From Luscinia megarhynchos (taxonomy: Eukaryota > Chordata > Aves > Passeriformes > Turdidae), in assembly GCA_034336665.1 (NCBI GenBank), contig JAPFBE010000033.1, positions 3,224,001 through 3,288,000 on the forward strand: DNA of 64,000 nt, written 5' to 3'. Positions 1 through 8,882 of this stretch are shown one piece after another. Below the pieces are notes generated by a model. That model saw only the letters and a list, made by a program, of their open reading frames with translations, was not told the DNA's origin and did not search any database. The position numbers were made by a program, and so were the translations under genes. Position 1 is the first letter of the stretch, and the number at the start of each line of letters is the position of its first letter.

Positions 1-19
1 CGGGCTTCTTTTTCCCTGC

Positions 20-1276
20 TCAGTCCTGGGTAAGTACCCCAAACGCAATGCCCTCTTCTATATTCACAGACAAGAAAAATGGTCTCCACAAATCCGGGAG
101 GCTTAAGACCGGGGCATGGACTAAACTTTCCTTTAATTCCTGAAGTTTTTCTGTGTCTTCCTGACTCCATTTTACTAGTCCTTCCTGTGTTAATTTATGG
201 TAAAGAAATCTAGCTTTACTGCTGTAATTTTCAATCCACTGTCTACAGTACCCAGTGAGTCCCAAAATTTGTAGAATCTGTCTCTTATTCTTTGGAATAG
301 GTAGTGACGTAATTGCTTGGATCCTTTCAGGGTCTATTTTCTTCTCCCTCTTCTTTAAATAGTGCCCCAAATATTTTACCTCCTCTTCTACAAACAGAAG
401 TTTAGTTTTGGAAACTTTTAACCCTTTAAGTCCTAGGAAATTTAATAGCCTTATACTTTCTTTTTTCACATCCTCCTCATATTCCCCTGCTAGAAGCATA
501 TCATCTACATATTGTATCAGGGTTACTCCCGGTCCTGTTTGATAATCCTGCAAGATTTGTTCCAATGCCTGTCCAAACAAATTTGGAGATTCTGTGAACC
601 CCTGGGGTAACACTGTCCACCTTAACTGTTGCCTCCTTCCGGTATCGGGGTCCTCCCATTCAAATGCAAAGTAATCCCGGCTTGCCTCATCCAGAGGGCA
701 AGCCCAAAAGGCATCCTTTAAATCTATGACACTATACCACAGGTTATTAGGCCCTAATTTACTTAAGAGTGTATATGGATTTGCCACCAAGGGGAATCGA
801 GCCACTGTGCGTTTATTGATTTCTCTTAAATCGTGTACTAACCGATAAGTGCCATCTGATTTGCGCTCAGGGAGTATTGGTGTGTTGAAGGGTGACATAC
901 ATGGTTCTAATAGCCCCTTGCTTAACAGCCTATCTACCTCAGGTTTCAATCCCCGTTGGTCCTGAGGGGATATGGGATATTGTTTTATTTTTACCGGGAC
1001 CTCTGGATTTTTAATAATCACCGAAAATGCGGCTATTTTTAGCTGCCCTACGTTTCCCGGGTTATACCATACTTTAGGGTTTATTTTTTCTTCATCTTCC
1101 ACCTTAAGAGGACAGAGTTTAATTTGTAGTTCCTTCTCTACTACTTCTAATTTAATTTCTAGTTCTATAATCATGTTTCTCCCTAATAAATTATATTCAG
1201 ATTCTGATACTAACAAGGAATCTCCTAACCCAATTTTTGACTCCGATTCAACTGTCACCCTTTTAATAACCCCCAC
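20..1276 (-). CDS. pol: Retroviral pol fragment: end of protease and reverse transcriptase (gERV-1)
   Basis: This is the RNA-dependent DNA polymerase that would copy the retroviral genome into DNA. The frame is open for 418 codons. It holds the end of protease, the fingers region (LPQGF motif), the palm with the catalytic Y-V-D-D (plus-strand 500-511), and the thumb/connection region up to the start of RNase H, where the window ends. It is one base out of frame with the protease ORF to its right because of a one-base deletion near 1270. Its first codon is therefore not a true start; pol is made by readthrough from gag in this family. gERV-3 has the same region but with more breaks. Confidence 0.93.
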   Translation of the reverse strand: MGVIKRVTVESESKIGLGDSLLVSESEYNLLGRNMIIELEIKLEVVEKELQIKLCPLKVEDEEKINPKVWYNPGNVGQLKIAAFSVIIKNPEVPVKIKQYPISPQDQRGLKPEVDRLLSKGLLEPCMSPFNTPILPERKSDGTYRLVHDLREINKRTVARFPLVANPYTLLSKLGPNNLWYSVIDLKDAFWACPLDEASRDYFAFEWEDPDTGRRQQLRWTVLPQGFTESPNLFGQALEQILQDYQTGPGVTLIQYVDDMLLAGEYEEDVKKESIRLLNFLGLKGLKVSKTKLLFVEEEVKYLGHYLKKREKKIDPERIQAITSLPIPKNKRQILQILGLTGYCRQWIENYSSKARFLYHKLTQEGLVKWSQEDTEKLQELKESLVHAPVLSLPDLWRPFFLSVNIEEGIAFGVLTQD

Positions 1277-1458
1277 CTCAAAGGTTCTCCTTTTGCTCCT
1301 ACCACTGTGGCAGTCTCTTTGGATAAACTACATCCTTTTGGCAAAAACTGAATAGTTGATCTCTCAGCGCCTGTATCAACCAGAAAAACTATTTCCTGGC
1401 CGTGGGGACCCACTTTTAGTTTTATCAAGGGCTCCTTATGATGTTTCCGGGCCCCCAA
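1255..1458 (-). CDS. pro: Retroviral aspartic protease, frameshifted (gERV-1)
   Basis: The product is the aspartic protease that would cleave Gag and Pol. The active-site stretch L-V-D-T-G-A-E is present. The frame begins right after the gag TAG (1480-1482) with no frame change, the gammaretroviral stop-codon readthrough layout. The TTG at 1458 is not a real start. The frame is thrown off near 1270 by a single-base deletion relative to gERV-3, so this copy would not give a complete Pro-Pol. Confidence 0.85.
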   Translation of the reverse strand: MGARKHHKEPLIKLKVGPHGQEIVFLVDTGAERSTIQFLPKGCSLSKETATVVGAKGEPLRWGLLKG

Positions 1459-1479
1459 GAGATAGAGCCCCTGACCCCT

Positions 1480-1482
1480 CTA
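1480..1482 (-). other. gag stop codon TAG, in-frame readthrough junction to pro
   Basis: The gag frame ends in TAG. The codons after it continue in the same frame into protease. gERV-3 has the same layout with TAG at 33346-33348. Stop-codon suppression at this junction is the established gammaretrovirus and epsilonretrovirus strategy. That it works here is inference. Confidence 0.75.
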
Positions 1483-2883
1483 ATCTGTCTTGAACTCCTT
1501 CTCATCCCGAATCCTGGCCCTACACTCTCTCTTGAAATGTCCTTTTTTTTCACAATAAAAACACACCTTGATATCCTGTCTCTCCTTAGAATTCCCAGAC
1601 TCCCTAGACTCTTTTACTGATCGCCTCTGTGTCTCCCTCCGATCTTGTTCCCTACTTTCTCGTACCTCAGCAACCATCATTCTAACCTGTCGTGTGTGGC
1701 TCTCTTCTTCCCTCCGGACATACACCTTTTGGTCCTCTCTCAACAGCTCATCTAAGCCTCTATCCTGCCAATTTTCCAGCTTTTGTATCTTTTTCCTTAT
1801 ATTCTCCCAAGATTTAGACACAAAATGTACCTTCAACACCGCCTGCCCCATTTGACCATCTGGATCCATTCCTGAATAAAGCTGGAAATTTTTTCTCAAC
1901 CTCTCTAACCACTCTGTGGGGGTTTCATCTTTCTTTTGTCTTTCATTAAATGCCTTATTGATGTTCTGGCCCCTCGGGACTGATTCTCTAATTCCCTGAA
2001 CTATAATTGTCCTTAAGTCCTGCATGTGTGTTCGATGTGCTGGATTCTGGTGATCCCATTGAGGATTCTGCAGGGGCCATTTGATGTTAGCTGCAGGACC
2101 ATGAGCGTGCTGGGCGTCCCAGATACGCATCCCTTCCCTCCTAATCATATTTTTCTCTTCAGCAGTAAACAGGATGTTCAAAATAGATTGTAATTCCTCC
2201 CAAGTGTACATATTAGGACCCAAAAATTGATCCACTCTTTCAGCAACTCCCAGTGGGTCTTCTAATAAATGTCCCATTTCTTTCTTAAACTCCCTAACAT
2301 CCCCTGAACTGAGGGGTACAGATATAAATCCTATTCCTGCCTGAAGCCCTTCCATCGGCATCTCTCTCAATGGGAATAAATTTTCTTGTTGTTTCCTAGA
2401 TCTACCTCTAGTGACTGGTCCTGAATAGTCTGAATGATCAGAGTCAGAATTTTCCTCTGGGGGGGGGTGCACTGGGCACATATGGGGGGGTATTATCAGA
2501 GTCTCTTCTTTCCTACCCTCCTTTCTCTTATTTTTGCCACCCTCTGATTTTTCGGTCAATTTAAAGATAAAAACCTCGGGACGGGCTATCCAAATTTTTG
2601 CATATTCACTTTCCTCTAAGCAAACAGGTTTTTTGGTATTTACCCAAATATTCAATCTCTGCTTTACCCAATCCTCTGTTGACCCAAATATCGGCCAAAA
2701 CACCTTTCTTGAAATCTCCTTCCCACCCCAGACTTCCACACAATAATGTATCATCCTAGCCTTATCCTTCCCTCCCGTCCCAGGAAAATGGTCCCAATTC
2801 TCTAGCAGGAACCCCAAGGGACTATCTCTAGGTATGGGTGGGAGTTTAACGTCTGCAGGAGGTTTACTTTTCCCCTGCCCCAT
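1480..2883 (-). CDS. gag: Gag polyprotein, full-length open frame (gERV-1)
   Basis: This is the structural polyprotein that would assemble particles at the plasma membrane. The frame has 467 codons, starts with ATG at 2883, and the second residue is Gly (M-G-Q-G-K-S-K), an N-myristoylation signal. An N-terminal matrix-like part is followed by an acidic, Pro-rich linker (about residues 130-170), then a capsid region with an MHR-like stretch around residues 300-370. A charged Arg/Glu-rich segment follows, then one zinc knuckle C-x2-C-x4-H-x4-C at about residues 441-454. A single knuckle and 450-550 residues are typical of gamma-type gag. The frame has no break and ends in the TAG shared with gERV-3. 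Confidence 0.93.
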   Translation of the reverse strand: MGQGKSKPPADVKLPPIPRDSPLGFLLENWDHFPGTGGKDKARMIHYCVEVWGGKEISRKVFWPIFGSTEDWVKQRLNIWVNTKKPVCLEESEYAKIWIARPEVFIFKLTEKSEGGKNKRKEGRKEETLIIPPHMCPVHPPPEENSDSDHSDYSGPVTRGRSRKQQENLFPLREMPMEGLQAGIGFISVPLSSGDVREFKKEMGHLLEDPLGVAERVDQFLGPNMYTWEELQSILNILFTAEEKNMIRREGMRIWDAQHAHGPAANIKWPLQNPQWDHQNPAHRTHMQDLRTIIVQGIRESVPRGQNINKAFNERQKKDETPTEWLERLRKNFQLYSGMDPDGQMGQAVLKVHFVSKSWENIRKKIQKLENWQDRGLDELLREDQKVYVRREEESHTRQVRMMVAEVRESREQDRRETQRRSVKESRESGNSKERQDIKVCFYCEKKGHFKRECRARIRDEKEFKTD

Positions 2884-3083
2884 TCTTCCGGAGTACCTTC
2901 ACTCACGCCAAAATCACTTTCGTTTCCCCTGTTTCGTGGCCCACGCCCTCGCGGGCCAGTGGGAACCGCACTACTAAGGGTCCACACTCACTTGGGGAAT
3001 CTGGCTACCAGCTCCCCTCTCACACACACACCACGTCGCCCATTGCTCGGGATCCTGACCCCGCCCGAACGGATCCCCCTTAT

Positions 3084-3089
3084 ACTTAC
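3084..3089 (-). promoter_or_regulatory. Leader splice donor (GTAAGT), gERV-1
   Basis: The minus strand reads GCAGGACGC|GTAAGTATA, a strong 5' splice-site match. It lies about 195 nt after the primer site and 200 nt before gag. The same context occurs in gERV-3 (34964-34969) and, with GTGAGT, in gERV-2 (5467-5472). It is the expected donor for spliced env or accessory messages. Confidence 0.7.
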
Positions 3090-3284
3090 GCGTCCTGCGT
3101 CTTCGTCCGAACTTTGTGCACAAAATTTAAGGGGTCAACCGGGCCCTCCTTCCTTTACTTTTGCTTTCCTAACTTTTTAGGTTCGTCATTCGAGGTTGGG
3201 ATGGGGCTGCCCCGTCCCCGGGGCCACCAAAAATGGTGGGGGCGTAGCCTTCCACGCCAGGTGGAGAGCCCCTCCGAAATCTCG

Positions 3285-3302
3285 ATCCGAGTCACGGCAC
3301 CA
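3285..3302 (-). other. Primer binding site, tRNA-His
   Basis: The minus strand reads TGGTGCCGTGACTCGGAT. This is the complement of the 3' end of vertebrate tRNA-His including CCA, three bases inside the end of the LTR. Confidence 0.9.
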
Positions 3303-3305
3303 AAT

Positions 3306-3858
3306 TGTTATAAATGAGTACAATGGACCATGCGAGATCGAATCAAAATTGAAAAATTTATTGGTCACAGAAAAGCAAAAGTAAAGATCAGCGCTGCGCC
3401 GGGCGGCAAGGGAGTCGAGCCAAGCCCGCTCCACCAACTGCCGCAACCCCCCTCAGTTTGTCCCTTTTAAGTTGTTTCTGGATTACGTGTTTTTAGTAAT
3501 TTGCGCATGCTCTTCCAGTTGCTAGGGGTCTTTTTTCTGGTCTTTTTCTGCCTTCTGGTGGTCGAGGGATGAAGGTGAGGAGCCTCTTTCTCTGTTTTGT
3601 CTTGCTAACCCCCCTCCTCCTTATAGGGTGATCCGGCGGTTTCTTGGGAACTTACTAGCACTTAGATATGTGATTTATGCAAGTAAAGCAAAGTGATTAA
3701 CTCTCAAGGTCTGTCTGGCTAGCAAAGCTAAACAATTAACAGCTTCTTGGCAAGCAAAGCAAAGCAATCAAACAATTTACGACATCTTGGCTCCACAGGC
3801 CCAGGCGATATCTTTCTCAAGGTCTGTCAGGCGAACAAAAGGTTCCTTATCTATCACA
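3306..3858 (-). repeat. 5' LTR of gERV-1 (553 bp)
   Basis: In sense orientation the LTR begins TGTGATAG and ends ATAACA, and the primer site follows. It aligns along its whole length with the gERV-3 LTRs but is clearly diverged. A TTATAGG-type TATA element lies near 3621-3630 and the AATAAA signal near 3357-3362, both on the minus strand. Confidence 0.9.
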
Positions 3859-4793
3859 GTATGTATCACATGATTCTCAAAGGCAGTTAATGTTTGCCAC
3901 CTTTCTGGTTAATTAACAGGAACCAAATAATTCTGCTTCATTGCCATGCAATTTCCCCTCCTGTCAACTCCAGAATGACTTATGAGACATTTCGGAGAAG
4001 TGTGATACTCATTAACAGCTTTTGGGCACCCCTGACCTCATGAGAGATGCTTTTGCATGAGTGGACTATTGCTGCCTGCCACCGGAGACAAATGGGCTGG
4101 GTGCTGTCCCTGGGTGCAGGTGCCTTCCTGCAACATAGACATCAATTTTTTCCCTGACTACCCCATGTTTGGAGTCTGTGAGTGGTGTTGGAGCAGTGGG
4201 GGTTTCTGCAGGGGGGCACCTGGGCAGTCCGCATGCGCTGGTGGGCTTCTTCTTGGTCATCTGCTTTCTGATAAAACCTGGCTTTTCCCACCAGTGTTGC
4301 AGCACTGCACCAGGCAAGCACCAGTGGATGGGGATAGATGAGGTATCCTCTACTCCAGATAGAGTCCCCCCCGACTGTGATCTGGTGGAAATCCTGTCTC
4401 AATCAGAAGTTTTTAAAATTTGGAAATTTTCTTCAGATTTTATCCAAATTTGAGAAGTAAACTTGATGTAGAACTCAGCAGAGCCCTTCCCTTGAGGTTG
4501 TGTTGCACAATAACATCTGTGCCAGAGAAGCCCTTTCAGTTCTAAGTTTACTCTTTAGCATCATATTTACGTATTTTCCTTCTAAAGCAATCACATCCCT
4601 AGCTTTTTTTCCCTGCAGCTACAAAGCATAGAAACGTAGAAATACAAAAACCAATTAAAATGGAGTTCTTTTTTGTTAAGAACTAAAAGAAAAGAGGTTG
4701 CAAGCAGGAAATAGAGTATGTAATGTAAAGAAAAATTAAATTTTTCGTGTGTATGTGGTCTCAAGCTCTAATTTCAATAGTTGAAATAGAGGC
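3859..4793. other. 935 bp without a recognised feature
   Basis: This is the flank between gERV-1 and gERV-2. I see no coding similarity, LTR boundary or LINE tail. The short open frames at 4057-4453 lie on both strands with no recognisable motif. Confidence 0.6.
4789..4793. repeat. Target site duplication GAGGC, left copy
   Basis: The same five bases follow the 3' LTR at 11293-11297. Confidence 0.85.
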
Positions 4794-5269
4794 TGTGATA
4801 CAGTATAAGCACTTTGTTCATTAAAACTCCTAGTAAGGAACAGTGAATTTCAGCCGGTGGTGAGACAGGTATAGACTTTGACCACATAGTTTCAATCACG
4901 GAGCATGGTATGCATAATTTATGCTAAAACTAAGGGCTGGGTTGTTTAACTAACTTTTAAGGATTTTCCCCTAGGCTAGGAGGAATAAACAAGAAAAGCA
5001 CCCGGTGCCTCTCCCCTGCTGCGACCACCAGAAGACAAGATTAGGACCCCCCCCCCCAGCAACGGGCCTCGCGGATGCAGAGTACTCCAAGGGACACGTC
5101 AGCTAAATTAGAACTGCATAAAAAGACCATGGGGGGAGAGGGAAATTGCGCGTCATTTGTGGATCAGTGCCTCCCGGCCGCCCAGCGCTGTTTTGCTTAC
5201 TGTCGCTTGCTAATAAACTCGAATTGATTAGGACTGACTTGATTCGGTTTTCATTCTCAGTCTATAACA
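4794..5269 (+). repeat. 5' LTR of gERV-2 (476 bp)
   Basis: It starts TGTGATAC and ends ATAACA. A TATA-like element (CATAAAAAG) lies near 5117-5125 and AATAAA near 5211-5216. It is shorter than, and only partly similar to, the gERV-1/3 LTRs. Confidence 0.9.
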
Positions 5270-5272
5270 ATT

Positions 5273-5290
5273 TGGTGCTGTGACTGGGAT
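5273..5290 (+). other. Primer binding site, tRNA-His with two changes
   Basis: TGGTGCTGTGACTGGGAT matches the tRNA-His primer site of gERV-1/3 at 16 of 18 bases. Confidence 0.82.
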
Positions 5291-5466
5291 AGGGACAGCC
5301 CAGTGGGCCGCTCTCCCTTGGGGAGGCGTCCTGCAACTTTGTGGCCCCGTTGGAGAGGCGCCCTCCGGGACCCTAACCGATGAATCCTAAATTCGGCAGT
5401 AAGCAAAAGAAAGCCAGCAACCCCGTAATCTTTGTGCACGAAGATCCGGACGAAGACGCAGGACGC

Positions 5467-5472
5467 GTGAGT
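5467..5472 (+). promoter_or_regulatory. Leader splice donor (GTGAGT), gERV-2
   Basis: The context GCAGGACGC|GTGAGTATA is conserved with gERV-1 and gERV-3. Confidence 0.65.
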
Positions 5473-5648
5473 ATAGGCCGGTTATCCGTTTGGTTGGGGT
5501 TGGGTATCCCGGAGTGTGCTGAGTAAGACGCTCGATTGGGGGCGAAGCGAGTGCGGACCCCTCAGTAGTGCATTTCCCACACCCCACGAGGGGCTGGGTC
5601 ACGAACAGGGGGCAGCAGGTGTGTGTGAGTGAGAAGGCACTCTGGAAG

Positions 5649-6095
5649 ATGGGACAGAGGAAAAGCAAGCCCTCTGTTCCATGGGCGGGGGACCCAAATT
5701 TAAGCTCCCCATCATACCACCAGCTAGTCCATTAGGTTTAATAATCAAGACCTGGGATGCCTTCCCGTCTAGGAGCGGGAAAGACAGAGCAAAAATGATA
5801 AACTATTGCCTAAAAGTATAGAGGGGTCAGCAAATTAAGGAAGACCACCTGTATTGGCCAATTTTTGGTTCCTTTAAAGATTAAATTTGTCAGGCTTAAA
5901 ATATTTATGTGAATTTAAAAGAGCCTTTTAAGTTAGACGCATTGTTAAAATTTCAGTTTGTAGCAAAATCGTAGGTGGACATTACAAAGAAATTGGAAAG
6001 CCAGAAAATTGGCAGACTAAGGAGTTAGAGGAATTGTTGAGGGAAGCACAGAAAGTGTATGTCTGGCGAGGAGATGAGGCTTAAAAGAGACATGT
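5649..6095 (+). pseudogene. gag: gag remnant: matrix start and capsid end, large internal deletion
   Basis: An ATG at 5649 begins M-G-Q-R-K-S-K, matching the matrix start of gERV-1. The frame soon has stops, for example TAG at 5819-5821 where gERV-1 has Trp. Near 5985-6090 the sequence jumps to the C-terminal end of capsid (E-L-L-R-E-A-Q-K-V-Y-V). Most of capsid is therefore deleted. It is not functional. Confidence 0.8.
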
Positions 6096-6099
6096 GAGT

Positions 6100-6365
6100 G
6101 AGGCAATGAGTGCCAGGGCCGGGCACGGATGTGTGAGAGGTGGGGGCAAGGGCTGAGGGCTGTGGGGCAGCCGGGGCTCAGTGCCGGGCTGTGCCTGACC
6201 CTGCCACCCCCGGGCAGGGGCAGCAGTGGCCGCTGGCCCCCATGGGGCTGAGGGATGCCCCTGCCCCGTGAGGCTCGGGGTGCCCAGCCACCTGTGATAC
6301 TGCGGGCCATGCTCGCTGGGAGCACCTGTGGGGGAAGAGCTGTGTTTGCACTGTGACAGGGCACA
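6100..6365. other. GC-rich foreign segment inside gERV-2
   Basis: About 265 bp of strikingly GC-rich sequence sits between the capsid remnant and a pol fragment. The surrounding provirus is A-rich. It has no similarity to the other gERV copies and lacks the G-to-A pattern. It could be a later insertion or captured cellular sequence; its origin cannot be told from the window. Confidence 0.55.
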
Positions 6366-6689
6366 AACTGACTCTTGTATACAGTGAGTTAAAAGAGGGA
6401 AAACAAGAATAGAGGAATATATGTGAAATGTAGATTGTACATGAAAAGATTAGGATTCTGTTTTAAGGATTTTGTGAGTTTTGCTGGAAAATACAAGCAA
6501 TACAGGGAAAGCCATGGAAGTTTGCTAAATGTGTGAGAGGGGTTTGAAAAGCATGAGTTTTGATTGCTCCTCATTGTGAACTAAAACAAGAATGCAAATT
6601 AGTGTTGTGAAAAGTAACAAGTTTTATGCAGAAATACATCCGAGAGTATAAGCAGCCGCAGAGATATACGAAGTTTGTTTAGGCAAACT

Positions 6690-7015
6690 TTGCAAAAAAA
6701 ATATTAAAATAGTTTACTCCACCCTCAGGAGTTAAGCTGTTGCAATATGTAAATAATTTGCTGTTATTGAAAGAGCAGGAGAGAGTGGTTGAGTAGAGTG
6801 TCAGATATTTAAGACACCTTCTGACTGGGGGGTTGCAGTATGTTAGTTCAGAAGGAGGGCAGAGAATTTTTTGCCCCAAACTAACAAGGGATTGCGGCAA
6901 TTTTTGGAGTTAGTAAAGTACTGCAGAGCTTAAATTGAGAATTTTCTGTTGTGGCTAGACCTTTGTGCAGCTTTTTAACCCAGAGCGGTCCTGGTGTTGT
7001 GATGTGGACACCGGA
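6690..7015 (+). pseudogene. pol: Out-of-place reverse transcriptase fragment
   Basis: This sits upstream of the nucleocapsid, where pol should not be. It begins with a palm motif L-L-Q-Y-V-N-N-L-L, an altered Y-V-D-D with both Asp codons changed by G-to-A. It ends with a connection-domain stretch around the residues I-E-N-F-S, with a frameshift between. It differs from the native RT found later at 7330-7960 and probably comes from a second gamma-like element. Confidence 0.65.
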
Positions 7016-7022
7016 GGTGGAG

Positions 7023-7110
7023 TAACGTGTTTCTATTGTGGAAAAAAGAACATGTAAAAAGAAAATGTAAGAAAAGAGTAGCAAATGAAAAAATGTTTAA
7101 AGAAGATTAG
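7023..7110 (+). pseudogene. gag: Nucleocapsid zinc knuckle remnant
   Basis: It encodes C-F-Y-C-G-K-K then a His-Val-Lys-Arg-Lys-Cys stretch, matching the single knuckle of gERV-1, and ends in TAG. The capsid part that should precede it is replaced by the two foreign segments. Confidence 0.75.
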
Positions 7111-7139
7111 GGAAGTCAAAAGCTCTATTCGCTGGGAAC

Positions 7140-7335
7140 ACAGGAAAAATCAATGCCCCTGGTAAAACTAAGAGTAGGTCCCCAAAAAGAAGAAATTAAT
7201 TTTTTTTGTAAATTCTGGGGCGGAAAGGTCAACTGTTCAATCCCTGCCCCGTGGCTATAAAATTTCAAAAAAAGTACAGGTGGTGGGAGCTAAAAGAGAA
7301 CCCTTCGGAGTGCCGGTGATAAAAAATGTAACCTT
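7140..7335 (+). pseudogene. pro: Protease remnant, catalytic Asp changed to Asn
   Basis: The active-site region reads V-N-S-G-A-E-R-S. The catalytic Asp codon GAT is AAT at 7211-7213, a G-to-A change that alone would inactivate the enzyme. The frame then meets stops near 7350. Confidence 0.78.
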
Positions 7336-7368
7336 TGAACAGACTCCAGAATAGGCCTGGAGTCTCTA

Positions 7369-7960
7369 TTGTTAGTCCCTGAAGCAAATTATAATTTATT
7401 AAGGAGAAACTTTATAATTAAGTTAAAAATTAGTTTAAAAGTTGTAGAAAGCAAATTGAACATTAAATTATGCCCCCTACGAACAACGGATATGAAAAAG
7501 ATAAATCCCAAGGTGTGGTATACACCCGATACAGTGGGAAAATTAAAAATTAAACCTTTTAAAGTAACAATCAAAATTCCCGAGAATTAGGCAATAGCCC
7601 TTGTCCAAAGCGGGGAGACAAAGCTTGAAACCTGAGATAAAGAGATTGTTAAAGAAAGGGCTGCTAGAGCCCTATATGTCCCCCTTTAACACCCCTATAT
7701 TACCATTAAAAAAGGCTAATAGAAAATACAAATTGGTACATAATTTAAGAAAAATAAACAAAAGAACCGTGGAAAAATTCCCGGTGGTTGCAAACCCGCA
7801 TACCCCATTAAGCCAGCTAAGACCAGAAGATAAATGCTACAACGTAATAAACTTAAAAGATGCATTCTTGTTCTGTCCCCTTAAGAAAACCTGCCGGAAT
7901 TATTTTGCCTTTAAATGGGAAGACCCGGATACACACAGAAAACAACAAATAAGGTGTTAA
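7369..7960 (+). pseudogene. pol: Reverse transcriptase N-terminal part, hypermutated
   Basis: Two open pieces (7369-7590 and 7601-7960) cover the protease end and the fingers of RT up to W-E-D-P-D-T. Compared with gERV-1 they show at least eight Asp/Glu/Gly to Asn/Lys/Arg changes of the kind caused by sense-strand G-to-A. At 7960 the sequence jumps to the integrase tail, so the palm, RNase H and most of integrase are deleted. Confidence 0.85.
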
Positions 7961-7969
7961 TCAAAGCCT

Positions 7970-8115
7970 AAAAAGAAATGTTCTTAACACCTCGTTGGGA
8001 AGGACCCTATGTTTTTTTGCTTACTACAGAAACAGCTGTGAGAACTGCTGAAAAAGAATAGACTCACGCTAGTCAAGTAAAAAGACCCATTTGGTAAACG
8101 CTAAGAAGCCCTAAA
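7970..8115 (+). pseudogene. pol: Integrase C-terminal tail remnant
   Basis: In a shifted frame it matches the end of the gERV-3 integrase (the W-E-G-P-Y region followed by T-A-E-K). It joins directly to the RT fragment and is followed by the accessory region. Confidence 0.7.
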
Positions 8116-8159
8116 AGATAGCCAGCTCGCCTGGGGACCTGAGAATCACCTTTAAAAGA

Positions 8160-8745
8160 TAAGAATTTAAACCCGGACTCAGAACTATTACTAATAAACT
8201 CTGAGCAATTAATTTAAAGACCCGAGTTGGTAAATTGGCTGAATATAGCTACCCCATTGTTAGTAATTTTAGAGTATACTGTGGAATATGGGGCTGTGAT
8301 TGCTATCATTTTGTATGTTTTATCTGTAAAGTGTGCCAGAAACGGTGGTAGACCCACTGCCAAAAGAACAGACCCCCAAGGGGAGTCTGTAAAGGGTGTT
8401 ACTGAATTAAAAAAGAAGCTCACACGAGCCACCCTGAAGGTGGGAAAAATTACTGGGAGAATAGTAGAACAGTCTCAAGAGTAGTGCGAAATATTTGTAA
8501 AAAAAGTAAACCCTGAGAACTATTGCTATCACTCCGACGAACCGACACCATTTATAGCACAGATCATCAAAGGGTGTTGCCAAAAGGCCTTAACTGGGGC
8601 CCAGTGGGTCCAGAGTGATTCACAAGTAGATAAAAATTGGAAATCGTATAAGAACAAAAAGGGGCAAAGCTACAGACCTCCTGAAGCCTACCTTTGCTGC
8701 CGAGAAGATGGAACACCCCGCGGCTGGCTGCAACCCAGTCTGCGG
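8160..8745 (+). pseudogene. Cys-rich accessory ORF, decayed copy (gERV-2)
   Basis: Between pol and env, the frame containing 8295-8403 encodes a Cys/His cluster with spacing C-F-x-C-x2-C-x6-H-C-x9-C-x2-C, the same as in gERV-3 and gERV-4. A TAG at 8349-8351 replaces a Trp codon inside the cluster, again a G-to-A type change. Further on, a conserved N-P-E-N-Y-C-Y-H block (about 8511-8535) and a terminal C-C-R-E-D-G block (about 8695-8712) match the other copies. The C-terminal block overlaps the env ATG at 8708. Confidence 0.78.
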
Positions 8746-8848
8746 GCGAGGCAGAAAGGTAAGAGAGTGTGGAGGAGGGAACCCACCGAGTGGGACAACG
8801 CAAAAATCCTTCAAGAAATGCCCCTGGGATATAAATTCCCTAAGAAAC

Positions 8849-8849
<1 letters not shown>

Positions 8850-8880
<31 letters not shown>
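8850..8880 (+). repeat. Poly(A) run of 31
   Basis: A homopolymer inside the env leader region of gERV-2. It is likely length-variable and could be an assembly weak point. Confidence 0.9.

Positions 8881-8882
<2 letters not shown>

Larger units (their letters stand above)
1..3858 (-). mobile_element. gERV-1: gamma-like provirus, 3' part outside window
   Basis: On the minus strand the order is 5' LTR (3306-3858), tRNA-His primer site, leader with splice donor, gag, in-frame TAG, protease and reverse transcriptase. The rest of pol, env and the 3' LTR lie beyond position 1. Its proteins align closely to those of gERV-3 at 26545-35735, so both belong to one family, although the LTRs have clearly diverged. 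The visible break in the coding region is a frameshift in protease near 1270. No target duplication can be checked because only one end is present. Confidence 0.93.

Noticed and set aside
972..1355. Plus-strand open frame over pol, with a similar frame at 32837-33061
   Set aside because: Shadow frame opposite the RT/protease coding strand; seen in both copies only because the coding strand is conserved.
3285..3302. tRNA-like sequences at the primer sites
   Set aside because: Only 18 bases complementary to tRNA 3' ends; no cloverleaf follows, so they are primer sites and not tRNA genes.
4057..4453. Cys-rich short open frames on the plus strand
   Set aside because: Frames overlap on both strands in GC-rich DNA and have no spacing in common with the accessory Cys cluster.
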